A DNA stretch of 64,000 nucleotides, taken from NCBI RefSeq assembly GCF_016808335.1, contig NC_053136.1, forward strand, positions 5,624,531-5,688,530. Reading direction: 5' to 3'. Origin of the DNA: Panicum virgatum. Its lineage: Eukaryota > Streptophyta > Magnoliopsida > Poales > Poaceae. The position numbers were made by a program, and so were the translations under genes. Every line of letters starts with the position of its first letter. Position 1 is the first letter of the stretch. Positions 35,527-47,559 of this stretch are shown here, piece by piece. Below the pieces are notes generated by a model that was not told the DNA's origin, did not search any database, and saw nothing but the letters and a program-made list of their open reading frames with translations.

Positions 35527-36804
35527 TGAGTCCACGGCTCCCCGTGTCGTCCTGTCCGATCTGATCCGATCTGGTCCTGTCTGGCGAACGTGGGTCTCTC
35601 CGACCGGCTTGCTCGCGGGTAATTGCATCTGGATGGACGAGTTCAAAATGCCGTGTACTATTTGGCGTGTTAGGCATAGATGCGGAGCACTGTTGGCTGT
35701 AGATCGGGGTCTAGTTGTGATTACTAATTGCCTGTGGTGACTTTGCGACACTAATGATTATTTGTCTATGCTTGTGCTCGACTGATTGAAACGTGAAATG
35801 GGACAATGCCCCTTTACCTAGAAATTTTTTAGCTACCTTAATGTGTTCACTCTTTTGCCTACCAGGGGCAGACAGAGTTAGTTGATGGATGTAGATGCAA
35901 GTTTAGATTGGGCACTCGTTGGATTACATGGAGCTTGCAATTTCATCAGTGTTGTCTTTTTTGTCCATTATTATTCAGGAAGTTCAGCTGTATGATTGCC
36001 TCATCACATTACACCATTGAAGTCCTACTTATATTGTTCTAATTTACAAAGCTACTCCCTCCGTTCCAAATTATAGGTCGTTTTGGCATTTCTAGGTGCA
36101 TAGCAAAAGCTATGCATCTAGAAAAGCCAAAAAGACGTATAGTTTGGACTAGAGGGAGCAGACATAGGTGTCGTTGCATATGCATTGTGCTCTATTGGTG
36201 ATGTAAGGTAACTAGTTCTAATTGGCACACTGAGTATAGTGATAGGGTTGCTGCTGTTTTTACCAGAATTGTCCCACAATTCTTTTACAGAATTGTTGGT
36301 TCTCTTCCAACCAATTTACCTACTGGCTTTAATTTCTTGCTACTCTCTGGAAGTGATGAAATGAATATATATACGGTCAATTAGTGATAGCCTGATAGGC
36401 CATAACAGCTTAGGTGGGGTTATGAAAGAAGCGCCTGCAGCTGAAAATTTTGTGACATTGTGTATGTGAAATGTCTTGGGTCCATTGCTAATGATTATTT
36501 GAAAGTAATTCCGAGATTGCTAAACATGATGTAGAAAGTATTTTTGTGTAATCATTTAGAAAATACTTCAGAGATTGCTAAACATGATTTAGATAGTGCT
36601 TCAGAGATTATTACGAGATCATTTTATCAGTTAAACGTTGAGATGGATCTGACTATGGCGGTGCGAAAATGTACAGGTTTTTTTGGCAAGACATGCTATT
36701 TGCTGTGATTGTCTGTGCTTGTTATTAGTTGACCACTTTATTTCTGATTTTAGGTTTAGCTCCTTCCAATTAAAAGTGATACCTTTCTTTCTATGTATTT
36801 CAGG
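35527..36804 (+). other. 3' UTR intron of the ATP17-like gene
   Basis: Begins gtgagtcc at 35527 and most likely ends at tttcag near 36804, with a UTR exon from 36805 to about 37000. It contains a Stowaway. An intron more than 50 bases past a stop could make the transcript sensitive to nonsense-mediated decay; here the donor is only about 17 bases past the stop, which normally avoids that. Confidence 0.6.
36055..36158. mobile_element. Stowaway MITE with degraded right end
   Basis: The left end CTCCCTCCGTTCCAAATTAT after TA pairs with ATAGTTTGGACTAGAGGGAG at the right. It is 104 bases and mostly self-complementary, so it would fold into one hairpin. The right TA is changed to CA. Confidence 0.8.
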
Positions 36805-37004
36805 ACTGCTGCTGGTCCATTCAAGATAATGGCATATTTTTCTTCTACTGATGAGCTTGTGGAGTCATGTTCATTTGATGCTTTATTTTGTACTCAGACA
36901 GCATGAAACTGTCCAGCTTATCGTTGTCCCTCAGTATCTTGTCATAAGCAACTTCAAACTGAGAAGTGCAATCATTGTGATTAAAAACGTTTTCAGTAAT
37001 TGAG

Positions 37005-37555
37005 TACAAGTCTGTTTCGGAATACAGTCCAGTAATTTTTTTGCTGCATTGCTAGACAATTGCGGTGTCTATTCCATTCCTGACACAATTGCGATCTGTG
37101 CATTTGGTTGCTGTTGTACGCTTGTATGTCTATATTCACATTTCATCTATGTTCGTGTTTGAAGGCAAAATGAGCCTTGATATAAAGAACAATATGCAAA
37201 CACTATTGATTGAGATCAAGGGGGCGTCATCCGTTGTTACTCCCTTGTTTAAATCAAAGGAAATTGTAGATGCCAGAACGCCACCGCAGCAATCAATTCG
37301 AGACGAGGCAGATGACTGTTCAACGGCAGTTAAGCGATTTATGTACAGATACAGACTACCGAGGCTGATATGGAGGCGGGCATTTCATGCCAACATCATA
37401 TAATTCACAATACAAGCTGGGCAGCACAAATATCGACTGATCATTGAACTATTTGTTCTACAATTGGTTTATATCGTCTGTAACTCTTACAACAAAATTT
37501 GCAACAAGAATTCACAATCATTTCAATTTCGAGACGTACTAAAATTCTTACATGC
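37005..37555. other. Intergenic between convergent ATP17-like and PRCC genes
   Basis: No supported gene; probably includes the PRCC 3' UTR. Confidence 0.6.
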
Positions 37556-40328
37556 TCACCAGCCATATTTTGCTTGAGTCTCTGCTTTTGTAAGAATGCC
37601 TTTCGAGCGCCTCTCCGCAAGCTCCATCTCCTTTGACTTCATGTCAAAGTACAGAGAACCAATCTGGTGCTTCCTTTTATGCAACTTGGATGGCTTTCCT
37701 TTCGCTGATGGGGCAGGCTGTTCACATGGTAGAAATCTTGGGTAAGGACCATAACTGCATTGATGTAGCAGAGTTTTTTTGTGCAAAAGGATGCATTGAA
37801 CGACAGAGTTTTTTATGCAAAAAGATGAATGGATTACAGAGTTATTCAGTAAAACAAGCCTACTGTTGTATTAGGGAATGCTGGATCTGAAAGAACATGG
37901 TTGTCATTGGGAAACCATGGGATCCTATAGGCCCTGTGAGTACCGAGTATGCTCATATGTTTCCCCCATCCCCAAGTACATGCTGACACTCTATACACAC
38001 TACCTTCAGTTCATGAAGTGAAAAATCTGTTCAGACAACCAAGCCCATTCATTTTGCTATGACAACAAACCTCTGCCGTTGACCAACTACAAGAATCAAG
38101 TCTAGGTCTTGCCTGTTCTTATGCTGTATGGCCTATACCTAGTTTGCCTTGATGCATCATCAGTCTCTCCATGTATGTATCCAACATCCCATACAGGAAG
38201 AAAAATGTATCAAAATCATTACATTGGGGTGGTTACATGCAGTCAGATCTGCAACTGCAAGGTATTTCACACCTACACCCCTTAAGACTTGCAAATATCG
38301 TAATTCACAAAGCAAGAGTAGATTCTAGCTTCTTAGCCCTATGAGTGCTTCAAAATTTGTGCAAAAAGGGGTGCAGATCAAACCATCACTCATTTCTTTT
38401 TCTTTTTTGTGATGCGGATTACTTAAGCATAGAGGTGTGTTGTCAGTTAAAAAGGCATAAGACAGAAATAGAAACACCTTCTGTCTGTAATTCTGTTTGA
38501 ACAATAAGCAAACTAAACAATCATACCTATTTACATGACATGTTTTCTAAAATAAAGTGCAGTGAGAATGGCTGTTCACACAATAAAGAATAAGATGTAG
38601 CCATTTATTCCACATAAGAACTGGCAACCAAACCATTGACAATATGACTTTACAGCCAACAGAGATATCTAGTAGTCAGGTATTGTTACTTGCTTCCTGA
38701 TGAATTAAAATTGCAACAATGAAAAAAAGAAATTCCAACTTGGCATTTCTGTACCAAGAATCATTGCTTGGCAACAAGCATCAGACCCAATATTGCTTCT
38801 GATCACAAGGAATAAATACTATTACACCCAACCACTGATATGCTCACAAGTCACTGGAGAAACTACAGCATTCAGGTGTTTGAAAAATGAGCATAGTGCC
38901 AATAGTCTAGCATTGTCATCCCATTTTATCTACACGATTTGGTACTAAGCTAGCGAAATTGTTCAAGCATAATAATAGGCTAATAAGTAATAAACATAAA
39001 AGTGTTCAATAGAAGTAGTACAAAGTTAGCAGGGGATGGTGGATCTGTACCTGATAACTAGGACCAAAGGCCAACCCAGTGAGCTTGGACTTATCCTGCT
39101 TTGGTCGATTCTTCATCAGCTCTGCCTGATCTACCTCTAAAATCTGTGCTGGCATATCATTCCTACCTCTCTTCCCTCCAATCCTACCCATCTCAGGTGG
39201 CAACACTGGTTCTTGCACTGGTGCTGCCACCTCATGGCCATATCCTCCAGTATAATCTACTCCGTATGGCGCTGCCGCAACATGCTCGTATCCACCACCA
39301 TGCTCCCCTCCGTGTGAATGAACATACCCACCACTTTGCTCTCCATATGCGGCATACTGTTCTCCAGCCATATAATTTGCTTTGGCACTAGGATCCCAGC
39401 CATAACTCGCACCGTATTGAGCATAGTAGTTTGGATCCCACGCATAAGCTTCATATCCACTAGTGCTCCCAGCTCCAGCATCATAGCCTTGCTGTTGCTG
39501 GCCTCCAGCTTCAGCATCGAGACCCTGCTGTTCTTCTTGCCCCTCCACCTGCTGCTCGGGCACAGGCACGTCTTCCTCACTGCCGCTATCCTCTGAATCG
39601 TCGTCATCCGAAGCACCAGTATCAGGCCTTTCTGGCGCATCAGTGTTCGCAATGGAACCTGAAGGAACGGCGGCCCCGAGATTCGATCTCTCCGGCGCCG
39701 CCGTGTCGATAGCCGACCTCCTGGCGCCGGCGCCCGCGCCGGAGCCGAGCCCAAGCGAGTGCTTCGGCGGCGGGAGGAACGAGGACACGGGACCCGATCC
39801 AGCAGACACGGGCGGCAAGCGCGCCTCCGGGGTGCTGGCGCGGCGCTTCTTGGCGTCGTCCTCCTCGTCGTCGGAGCTGTCGCCCGTAGGCTGCCGAATC
39901 GGCTGCGGGCGGTACTGGACGACGAGCTTCGGGTTTCCCGAGGAGGACTTCGGGGCCGGGATTGAGGAGAAGGTCGGGGCGGGGGCGGATTTGGGCGCCG
40001 GGAGGGAGGAGAAGAGAGCCGCGGGCTTGGGCTGGTGGAGCGAGGAGAACATTCCGCCGCCACCACCGGAGGATGCGGTGGGGGGCTTCGCCCCGGCCGC
40101 CTCGCCCCGGGCCGCAGCGGTAGCAGGGGCAGATTTGGGCGCCGGCAGGGAGGAGAAGAGAGCCGCGGACTTGGGCTGCGGTAGCGAGGAGAAGATTCCG
40201 CCGCCGCCAGCGGAGGAGGCGGTGGGGGGCTTCGCGCCGGCCTCGCCGCCCCGGGCCGCGGCGGGGGCAGGTGGGGCCTCGTCGGCTTCGTCGTCCGAAG
40301 AGGCGTAGCTGGCGAGGAGCGAGTCCAT
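37556..40328 (-). CDS. PRCC-domain protein (mitotic checkpoint regulator PRCC-like), 2 exons
   Basis: Exon 1 is 40328-39051 and exon 2 is 37717-37556, with a 1,333-base GT-AG intron. Total 1,440 bases, 479 residues. It starts MDSLLASYASSDDEADE, the usual plant PRCC start. A Pro/Ala/Ser-rich region with repeated FSSLPAPKS follows, then an acidic Ser/Asp/Glu stretch, a Gln/Gly/Tyr-rich part, and the conserved C-terminal PRCC block from GRNDMPAQILEVDQ through KLTGLAFGPSY across the intron to HKRKHQIGSLYFDMK and the end AKYGW. Human PRCC is nuclear and linked to pre-mRNA splicing and MAD2B; the plant role is not established by the sequence. Residues 23-69 and 71-117 are a near-perfect tandem duplication. 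Confidence 0.9.
37718..39050 (-). other. Intron of the PRCC-like gene
   Basis: 1,333 bases, AT-rich; no nested gene or recognised element. Confidence 0.85.
39978..40262 (-). repeat. Tandem in-frame duplication in PRCC exon 1
   Basis: Two units of about 144 bases code for AARGEAAGAKPPTASS...FSSLPAPKSAPA twice. The nucleotide match is high, so the event looks recent. Confidence 0.85.
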
Positions 40329-40705
40329 GGCGGAGCTGGGGCGGTGGCTAACGGTGGTCGCTCGGCGGGGACGAAAGGGGCGAAGGCCGAAGGGGAAGAC
40401 GGCAGCGGAGGCGGAGGAAGTCAGGTTCGGGTAGGAGCCAGGAGGGCACCAGGGCGAGTCGTCGGCGGATTCCTGTTCGGTGGGTGGCGCCGGTGCCGGC
40501 GGAGGAGGTGGGTGCTCTCGTGGGCCGTATGCTAATTTGCGGCGTTTGGTGGGCTGCGGGGCCTTTTCACTAACAGGCCTGGCCTTTCAAAAAAAAAAAC
40601 AGGCCTGGCCTGGCCTGGCGAAGCTTCCGGGCTGCTGAGTGATTCCCTCAATGGGCTGATAATCACGGCGTGGTTGACTTGGTCAAAACACTTTATTCTA
40701 CAGTA

Positions 40706-41540
40706 GTGTTTTTTTGAGCAAACGAACCTGTATTATACGAGGAAAAATACAAACACCAGACAGTACAAATACAGGAACGTATTAGGGAGGTACACAGGGG
40801 ACAGCTGTCCACACTCTTTTGCAGAAAAGACCTTAGACAAAGAAAAAATTACAGCGAGGTCCGTAAGATCTTTTCCACTCCGCAGAACCATCATCCATCG
40901 CCGTCTCCCACCTCCATCGGCAGCCAGACCTTCACCGGAGAAAGAAGGAGAACAGCAGAGGCATCAAGGGCTGGAGAAGCACCTTCGCACAAAGGCTTTG
41001 AGAGGAGCCGCATATGCAACAGACGGTGGATGAACTTCGGCCGGGGACACACCCCATGCTACTCCACCCCTGGACTTGAGCACAACGCCAACCGGCGGCG
41101 GCACGGGAGCCACTCAAGTCCAACACGCCGGCAACCATCAACCCATCAACTATCCCCCTGCTCCAACGACGCTCGCACAAAGCACAACAAAAGCGTCGAG
41201 GAGCCGACTCCTGCATCGGAGAGAACAAGAACCGGATAAGATCTCACCTCGGCGAGACCTCCAGCTCCTGTCAACCCCGCCCTCACAGATCCCTTGCCGG
41301 CGCCGGAGTAAACACCAACAAGACGGGGACAGGATCGGAGGGACTTATTCCATGGCCGCGACGCCGCCGCCGCCGCCGGGAAACCAAACCCTAGCTAACC
41401 TAGGACCTAATCTACACCGCCAGCGGTGGAGACGCTGATCCCCCACACATCCGAGGCCTAAAAGGCCATCGGAGGCAGAAGGAATCGGCGTCCCCGCCGG
41501 CGGGAGCACGGCGTCGCCCTCCTTTCGCCCTCTCAACTGT
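40706..41540 (-). mobile_element. LINE-like non-autonomous copy, minus strand
   Basis: On the minus strand it runs from ACAGTTGAGAGGGCG (about 41540) through a GC-rich leader to a T-rich part and an A-tail (gtttgctcaaaaaaaca, seen as poly-T at 40710-40716). No RT frame is present. The right part matches 47680-48245, including the shared edge ctctcaactgt. Exact target-site copies were not found, so the class assignment is tentative. Confidence 0.5.
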
Positions 41541-41776
41541 AGCGGAACGGGAATGTTCGGGAAAGAGGCGGGTGGCCAAGAGGAGCCTTTTTTTAGATGG
41601 AACTTGATCGTTGAATATCAGAGTCTGCGAAGGCGATTTTTTTTTTTGAGGTTCACTTGGGTTTGGGTACCGATAACTTTTGAATACTTTGTTGCTCCTG
41701 CCATTCACCTCGATCCCTGTACAAACTGTTTTTTCTTTCTCTTGACTACATAAGTTGGTTGGCACTTTTACACACC

Positions 41777-41920
41777 ACGAACATCTTTGATTTGCAAAGG
41801 GATGTGCCATCTGGTAGCTAAGGCAAAATTTGGCACATCAAAGAAGACTACTTAGAACCCTTATTTTCTTGTTCACCAGACTGAAACCAGCGGCCAGTGG
41901 AATGAATACTGTACACTGAA
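41777..41920 (+). repeat. Local duplication, copy A
   Basis: Matches 47081-47230 in the same orientation; both contain gatgtgccatctggtagcta and aggcaaaattt.gcacatca. The two copies lie on either side of the DUF594 gene. Confidence 0.8.
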
Positions 41921-42001
41921 CTAGTAGTAGTTACCCTCTTATAACAGTCAGTTGCTAGAGGTGTCAATCCAAACACAATCATTGAGTCATCGCCTCATCG
42001 G

Positions 42002-42572
42002 CAGGGTTAAAATATCCGACCGGTTAGCGGTAACCGCCGGCCTCCGGTTCCGGTTTACCGGACCGGTTTGACCGGTTACCGGTAGAAACCGGTCAAATTC
42101 AAATTTGAATTCAAATGGCACAGTTCAACTAGTTCGTACCGGTATACCGGCCGGTTAGACTGGTTTAACGGCCGATTTGACTGGTAATCGGTCAAATTCA
42201 AATTTTTTTTCTTTTTTGGTTTAAATTCAAATGCCCGCAAAGTATACTAAATAAATGTTTGTATAACATATTTTAGTCTAAATGAACCCTCCAACCCTCT
42301 TTTGTACTACTTTTACATTGTATTTGTATACTTTTGTATGCACGTTTTTTTATTTAACTTCAAATCCCCGCAAACTATACTAAATGAATGGATTTTGAAG
42401 AAAATTTGACACCATTAAATTCGTCGCACCTTGAAGTATTTTTAAAATTTTTTCATTTTTTTTTGAATTCAAATTTAAATTTTGAATTTGGACCGATTTC
42501 ATATCGGACCAAACCGGAACCGGTCCGGTTTGACCGAAACCGTACCGGTTACCGACGATTTGGTGAACCCTA
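42002..42572. mobile_element. hAT-type MITE with ACCGGT-rich ends, second copy
   Basis: 571 bp from CAGGGTT to AACCCTA, flanked by an exact 8-bp duplication, ctcatcgg (41994-42001 and 42573-42580). It shares the CCGGT-rich arms and the AT-rich core with the copy at 1590-2138, which confirms that both are one family. Confidence 0.92.
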
Positions 42573-42865
42573 CTCATCGGTCCACACACACCGCCCCCCC
42601 CCCCCCGGCCTTCAACTACCGTGTCCGCGGGGATGGACGGCGGTGGGGTGCAGAAGCTTGAAGGAAAAAAAAAAGCAAAGCAAAGCAATTGTTTTCGGCT
42701 GTACGTTTACTTGGTCGCGCATGCATGCATCGCCATCAGGCATCAGCCATGAGCCCACGTGACAACCCAGTGAACGCGACACCAGTGGCCTAGGGACCGC
42801 CACCGCAACGCGTCGCCGACGCCGTCTCACGGTCAAGTCGCCTCAGAGGCCTGCTCATTGCACAG

Positions 42866-43145
42866 TACTCCCTCCGTTTCAAATTATAAATTATTTTAAA
42901 AATTTTGAAGAGTTAAATCATCTCAAATTTTCATCAAAATTATAGAAAAAAATATAAATTTTAAAAATTTTGAAGAGTCAAATCATCTCAAAATTTCATC
43001 AAAATTATAGAAAAAATATAAAAATTTATGACATTAAATAGATGCACTATGAAAATATAGCTAACAAAAAATCTAATAATACATTATTTTGTCATATAAA
43101 TTTTATCAAATTTGAAATTTTTGACTCTCTAATATTCGGAGTGCT
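42866..43145. mobile_element. Degraded Stowaway-like MITE with internal tandem duplication
   Basis: Starts CTCCCTCCGTTTCAAATTAT after TA. The right end is decayed (ctctaatattcggagtg). A unit of about 70 bases (aaattttgaagagt.aaatcatctcaaa...) is present twice at about 42895-43030. Confidence 0.7.
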
Positions 43146-43179
43146 TAATTACACCGCCATTCTTCTAGCCACTATTTGC

Positions 43180-44524
43180 TACCCACCCCAAAGGTTTCAG
43201 ATCGTTTGCCTCCGTCTCTCCGGTTCTCTGGTCTCCTCCCTCCCCCCCCCGTCGGCCACCCCACTGCTCGCCGCCTCGAGGATTTGCCGGATCCGCACTG
43301 GAAGCCCTTGCCGCCGCCAATCAGGCCGGCTGGCCGACGCTGCCCCGACCACTCCGGCCAACTCGAGGTGAGGGCCACCGTCTCACCGAACCCCCGTATC
43401 CTCAACACAACTATTGCAGTTTTTTTCCCCCAAGTCCTCCATTGGACTATTCTCAGATAGCTTCCAACGCACTAGCTGTGGTGGTTCTTTCAAAAAGGCG
43501 AAAAAACAAAGAACTAGCTTTGGGCAGTTACCACAACTTCCTACTTGGATAGCGTTCCTGGTATTCTCTGTTTTAGATAAGATAGTACATATAATACTCC
43601 TAAAAACCAAATGTTTCGATTGCTTGGGATTTCCAGTTCCAACTTAAAAAGACCCCGAATAATTAAGAAAGTTCATACAAATTATTTCCCATACCTTAAT
43701 AATCCTCGGTCGTTGACTTTTATTTGACTAGTAAAAAAAAGATGCTCTGTTTCTGCGGTTTAATCGAAAATTTCAAGTTAAATATTATTATTAGCTATCT
43801 GATGTAATTACAATACAGCTTTGATTATATTTCTGGTGAACAAAACAATAAATAATATTTAGTTGGCTCTAAAAGAATCACGATCCTAGACATTGGATTC
43901 ATGTTTACATTGTGCATAGAAAGTTACTATATGTATTTCTAAGTATAAAATAGTTTTATATCTAGATTAATACTATTTAACATATATTCCAGTTAATATT
44001 GGAATGTTGGTTTTTGGACATTTAGTTAGGGTTCTCGAAACATTGTTTATTTTTTGATGCATTTCCATTAACATGGCACTACTTCCTTTTAACTATTTCC
44101 CAGTGCGATAAACTGTTAGCCATTCCGCAGATACTATTGCCAAAGACTTTTCCAAGTGTTTCAGCTTGGAAATTGTGGCCTGCAAATATTGGTCAGTAAT
44201 TTCTATTATTGGCAAAGGTTTTCCTGAAGGTACCATTGGAATGGAGATAGATCGAATAGCGAGTGTTTAGAATTATCAGCAAATGCCTAACCGTACCGTT
44301 AGCCACTTTTGCACATTCTGTTTACGTTTTGTACCATTGTGCAGGTCAAGCTGTTTTCAAAGTTGAGGAGGAAACCCTTGGCCCTCGACCGGTAACAAAG
44401 ACAAATGTTGAGGTTGCATGCATAGTAAGGCAAAACAACTAAATAATTTTCATGTATTCGATTTAATTTCACTCCGCGCGAGATGATAAACAGCCAATTT
44501 ACATATTTTCTTATCCAATTCCAG
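43180..44524 (+). other. Likely 5' UTR exon and leader intron of the DUF594 gene
   Basis: A CT-rich stretch to 43368 ends in a strong donor (tcgag/gtgagg), and an acceptor (aattccag) lies at 44524, eight bases before the start codon. The 1.15-kb interval holds no other gene. Inferred from splice motifs. Confidence 0.5.
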
Positions 44525-44531
44525 GGGAGCA

Positions 44532-46523
44532 ATGGCTCGGGGGCCTGTGTACTTTTGGGAGCAATGGGACATCCAAATTCTGGTGATCCTGAGCTTCACC
44601 CTGCAAGTCATACTCCTCTTGTTCGCGGGGACCCGCCGGCGTGCAGGCTTGGGATTGTTCAGGACCCTCCTCTGGCTGGCGTACCTGATGGCCGACTACA
44701 CCGCGATCTATGCCCTTGGCCACATGTCCATCAGCAGCAGGTCAGGCGGACACCAACTCATGCCGTTCTGGGCTCCGTTCCTCCTGCTTCACCTCGGTGG
44801 CCCGGACACCATCACCGCCTACGCCTTCCAGGACAACCAGCTCTGGCTGCGCCACCTCCTCACTCTCGTGGTGCAGGTCATCGGGGCGGCCTATGTCCTC
44901 TTCCAGTTTGTCGCAGTTGGGAGGAATTCTAGCACCCTGCTGGTAGCCGCTGCCTTGATGTTCATCTCCGGTTGCCTCAAGTACGGGGAGAGGACATGGG
45001 CGCTCAAGTGTGGCCACATGGATAGCATCACAAGCTATCAGCACAGGTATGATTACAAACAGGGTGGTGTTCATCGCAACCCTTATCAAGGGAGGGAGGG
45101 CAGAAACAAGTTGGACACTGAGGAGGTCCTGTTGGCAGCCCACTACACGCAGAGTTTCTGGCAGGGATTATTGGCTGATCTGTACGTGATGCAGGCGTCT
45201 CAGTATGACGTTGTGCGCCAAGGCATCCGGTTGAACGGTGACCTGTACCTGTACGAGCTTATTGGTATGCAGCTCTCCCTCATGTATGACATATTATACA
45301 CGAAGGCGGCAGTGATCCATACATGGTGTGGTTTCTGCATTCGGATCATCTCACCGCTCTCCGCCGCCGCGGCATTCTTGCTGTTTCAGTTCAGTGGCAA
45401 GGATGCCTACAGCAGAGTTGATATCGTCATCACCTATGTTTTGCTGGTTGGAGCCCTGGTGTTGGAGGTGGCATCATCACTTAGGGCTGGAGGGTCGTCC
45501 TGGGCATGCGCCACCTTGCATGCCAGGGGATGGCACCGTCTCTGCAGCGCAGTCATGCGGGTTCGTCGGCTTCTCAAGGCAGCTGAAAGGAGGGCTTGCC
45601 TGAACTCAATTGGACAGTATAACCTACTGGATATCTGCACCGATGCCAAGGACGACCTCAGAGGTAAGATGGCCAAGATGATGGGTCTCCAGGGTTGGTG
45701 GCAGAAGCTGCATTACGCAAGCACCATCCCCATCTCTGATGGCATCAAGACCTTGGTGATAGCAGAGATACGGAAAAGGGACATAGAGGACCTGAGGAAC
45801 GCACGGGGCAAGTGGATACTCAAGGAGAGAAGAATGTACGAGGATCTCACGCGGGTCGCCGACGAGACCGAGCTGGACCGTTGCATCATCGCGTGGCACG
45901 TCGCCACCGACCTTTACCTCTCCATGTGCCCGGAGGACGAGGAGGAGGGCGGCGGCGGCGGCGCCGCCTCCACGGTCCGTGACGACATCAGGGTGCTCTC
46001 CAACTACATGCTGTTCCTCCTGGTTGTGCATCCCTACCAGTTGCCCGGAGCCGTTCGCAGCGTCCGGTTCAAGCAGAACTACTTGTATTTCCACCATCTG
46101 TGGTGGGAGCTTCTGAGGTCCTCCAAGGAAGAGACCCTCAACTCCTCTAGATCGAGTATCGTCAAGAAAATAGCCGAGTATCTGATCCCGGCTGATAAAA
46201 TGCACAAGTATGTTTCCGGCGTCGGCGAAGAACGTTACGGCGAGATGTCAGCTTATGTGGATGGATATTGGCTTGCCGGGATGCTGCTCGGCAACAGGTG
46301 GCGCCTGCCCATCGCCGACGTGCTGCAGGTGATCGCCGGGGTGTGGGTGGAGATGCTGTGCTACGCTGCCAACCACTGCGGCGAGGAGTCCCACGCCAGG
46401 AAGCTCAGCACCGGGGGAGAGTTCATCAATGCCGTCTGGATTCTCATGGCGCACACCAACAGGTTCCGTAAGGGACTCATAAGGGGGGTTAGTTCCTCTG
46501 ACTCTGACGACGAGTCCCTCTGA
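44532..46523 (+). CDS. DUF4220/DUF594 multi-pass membrane protein
   Basis: 663 residues in one uninterrupted coding exon. The N-terminal half (DUF4220) has about five or six hydrophobic segments, the clearest near residues 14-32, 45-62, 105-127 and 133-150, with two more around 268-315. WEQWDIQILVILS and HLGGPDTITAYAFQDNQLWLRH are typical family blocks. The C-terminal half holds DUF594, with LSNYMLFLLVVHPYQLPG, then YVDGYWLAGMLL and the ending block EMLCYAANHCG...GGEFINAVWILMAHT. The family is greatly expanded in grasses, often in tandem, and its biochemical function is unknown. The start was chosen because it follows a splice acceptor by eight bases and opens with the conserved region. No defects. 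Confidence 0.9.
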   Translation: MARGPVYFWEQWDIQILVILSFTLQVILLLFAGTRRRAGLGLFRTLLWLAYLMADYTAIYALGHMSISSRSGGHQLMPFWAPFLLLHLGGPDTITAYAFQDNQLWLRHLLTLVVQVIGAAYVLFQFVAVGRNSSTLLVAAALMFISGCLKYGERTWALKCGHMDSITSYQHRYDYKQGGVHRNPYQGREGRNKLDTEEVLLAAHYTQSFWQGLLADLYVMQASQYDVVRQGIRLNGDLYLYELIGMQLSLMYDILYTKAAVIHTWCGFCIRIISPLSAAAAFLLFQFSGKDAYSRVDIVITYVLLVGALVLEVASSLRAGGSSWACATLHARGWHRLCSAVMRVRRLLKAAERRACLNSIGQYNLLDICTDAKDDLRGKMAKMMGLQGWWQKLHYASTIPISDGIKTLVIAEIRKRDIEDLRNARGKWILKERRMYEDLTRVADETELDRCIIAWHVATDLYLSMCPEDEEEGGGGGAASTVRDDIRVLSNYMLFLLVVHPYQLPGAVRSVRFKQNYLYFHHLWWELLRSSKEETLNSSRSSIVKKIAEYLIPADKMHKYVSGVGEERYGEMSAYVDGYWLAGMLLGNRWRLPIADVLQVIAGVWVEMLCYAANHCGEESHARKLSTGGEFINAVWILMAHTNRFRKGLIRGVSSSDSDDESL

Positions 46524-47080
46524 CATCGCCTCTAGAGACAAATTAAAATTAATGTGGCTAAAACCATCCACACCGTATCATACAATGCTTTGTGAGCCAA
46601 ATCTATTTTTTGTCTCGTAATATATGATGGCTTTGCATCAATACTATTGCCTGCTTATTAATTAGTTTCAATTTTGTCACGGGTTCTCTTGTTTGCTAAC
46701 TAATGAGGCATGCAAATGCATATGATGTTTCTTGTACACATAATATATATGCATCCAAGATGGCATTATTCATTTCGTTAAACAGATGCGATTGTCTCTC
46801 GTATGCTTAAAAAACTATCTAGAATGCCATCATAATTAAACAAAACCGTCATATAAGACTGCAAAATAGTGAGCTACATGATTGTTATATCATCATAAAA
46901 TCCTTATAGACTCATGTGCTAGCAGCATAAACCCCAACACCCACCAGCACTATTAACTACCGTTCATCTCCCTTGCCGTTCAGTTCTCTCCACGAAGCTA
47001 TAAAATGCACCCAGTCCATCTCATTGCCTACAGAGTACAGACTAGTCTCCGAGGCCTCTCTCAAACTCTGCTGTTGCCCA
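46524..47080. other. 3' UTR and downstream spacer of the DUF594 gene
   Basis: AT-rich; no coding frame. A poly(A) signal is likely within the first 150 bases. Confidence 0.6.
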
Positions 47081-47230
47081 GCGAACACCTTTGATATGCA
47101 AACGGATGTGCCATCTGGTAGCTAAGGCAAAATTTAGCACATCAAAGTAAGTACTCAGAAGTCAGAACCCTGATTTTGGATAATCTTGTTCGCCAAACCG
47201 ACAAGTCTGAAACTGGCGACCAATGGAAAG
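47081..47230 (+). repeat. Local duplication, copy B
   Basis: Partner of 41777-41920 with scattered changes and small indels. Confidence 0.8.
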
Positions 47231-47559
47231 AACTGTACAATGTGAGACCCCCACTAAATGGGCTAAGTTGGGCCAGCCCAAATGTGCATGTACTTACGTG
47301 GGAATACTATACTATACTCTCTTTTCTATACGGCAAGCGATGTGGATTCTCTGATGTCGTGAAATGAAGTCAGAGAAGAACAGTACCCTGACTTTGGAGT
47401 GAATGGGAACCGTTGGATCACATAGGGGACTACCTGGTGGATCAGATCTCACGGAGAACAATATATGAACAGTGCCTATATTGATGTTAAGGATACAGAC
47501 TATATACAAATACAGATACATCTGGAAAGAATACATATAGCAGGATTTTTGTAGACAAG

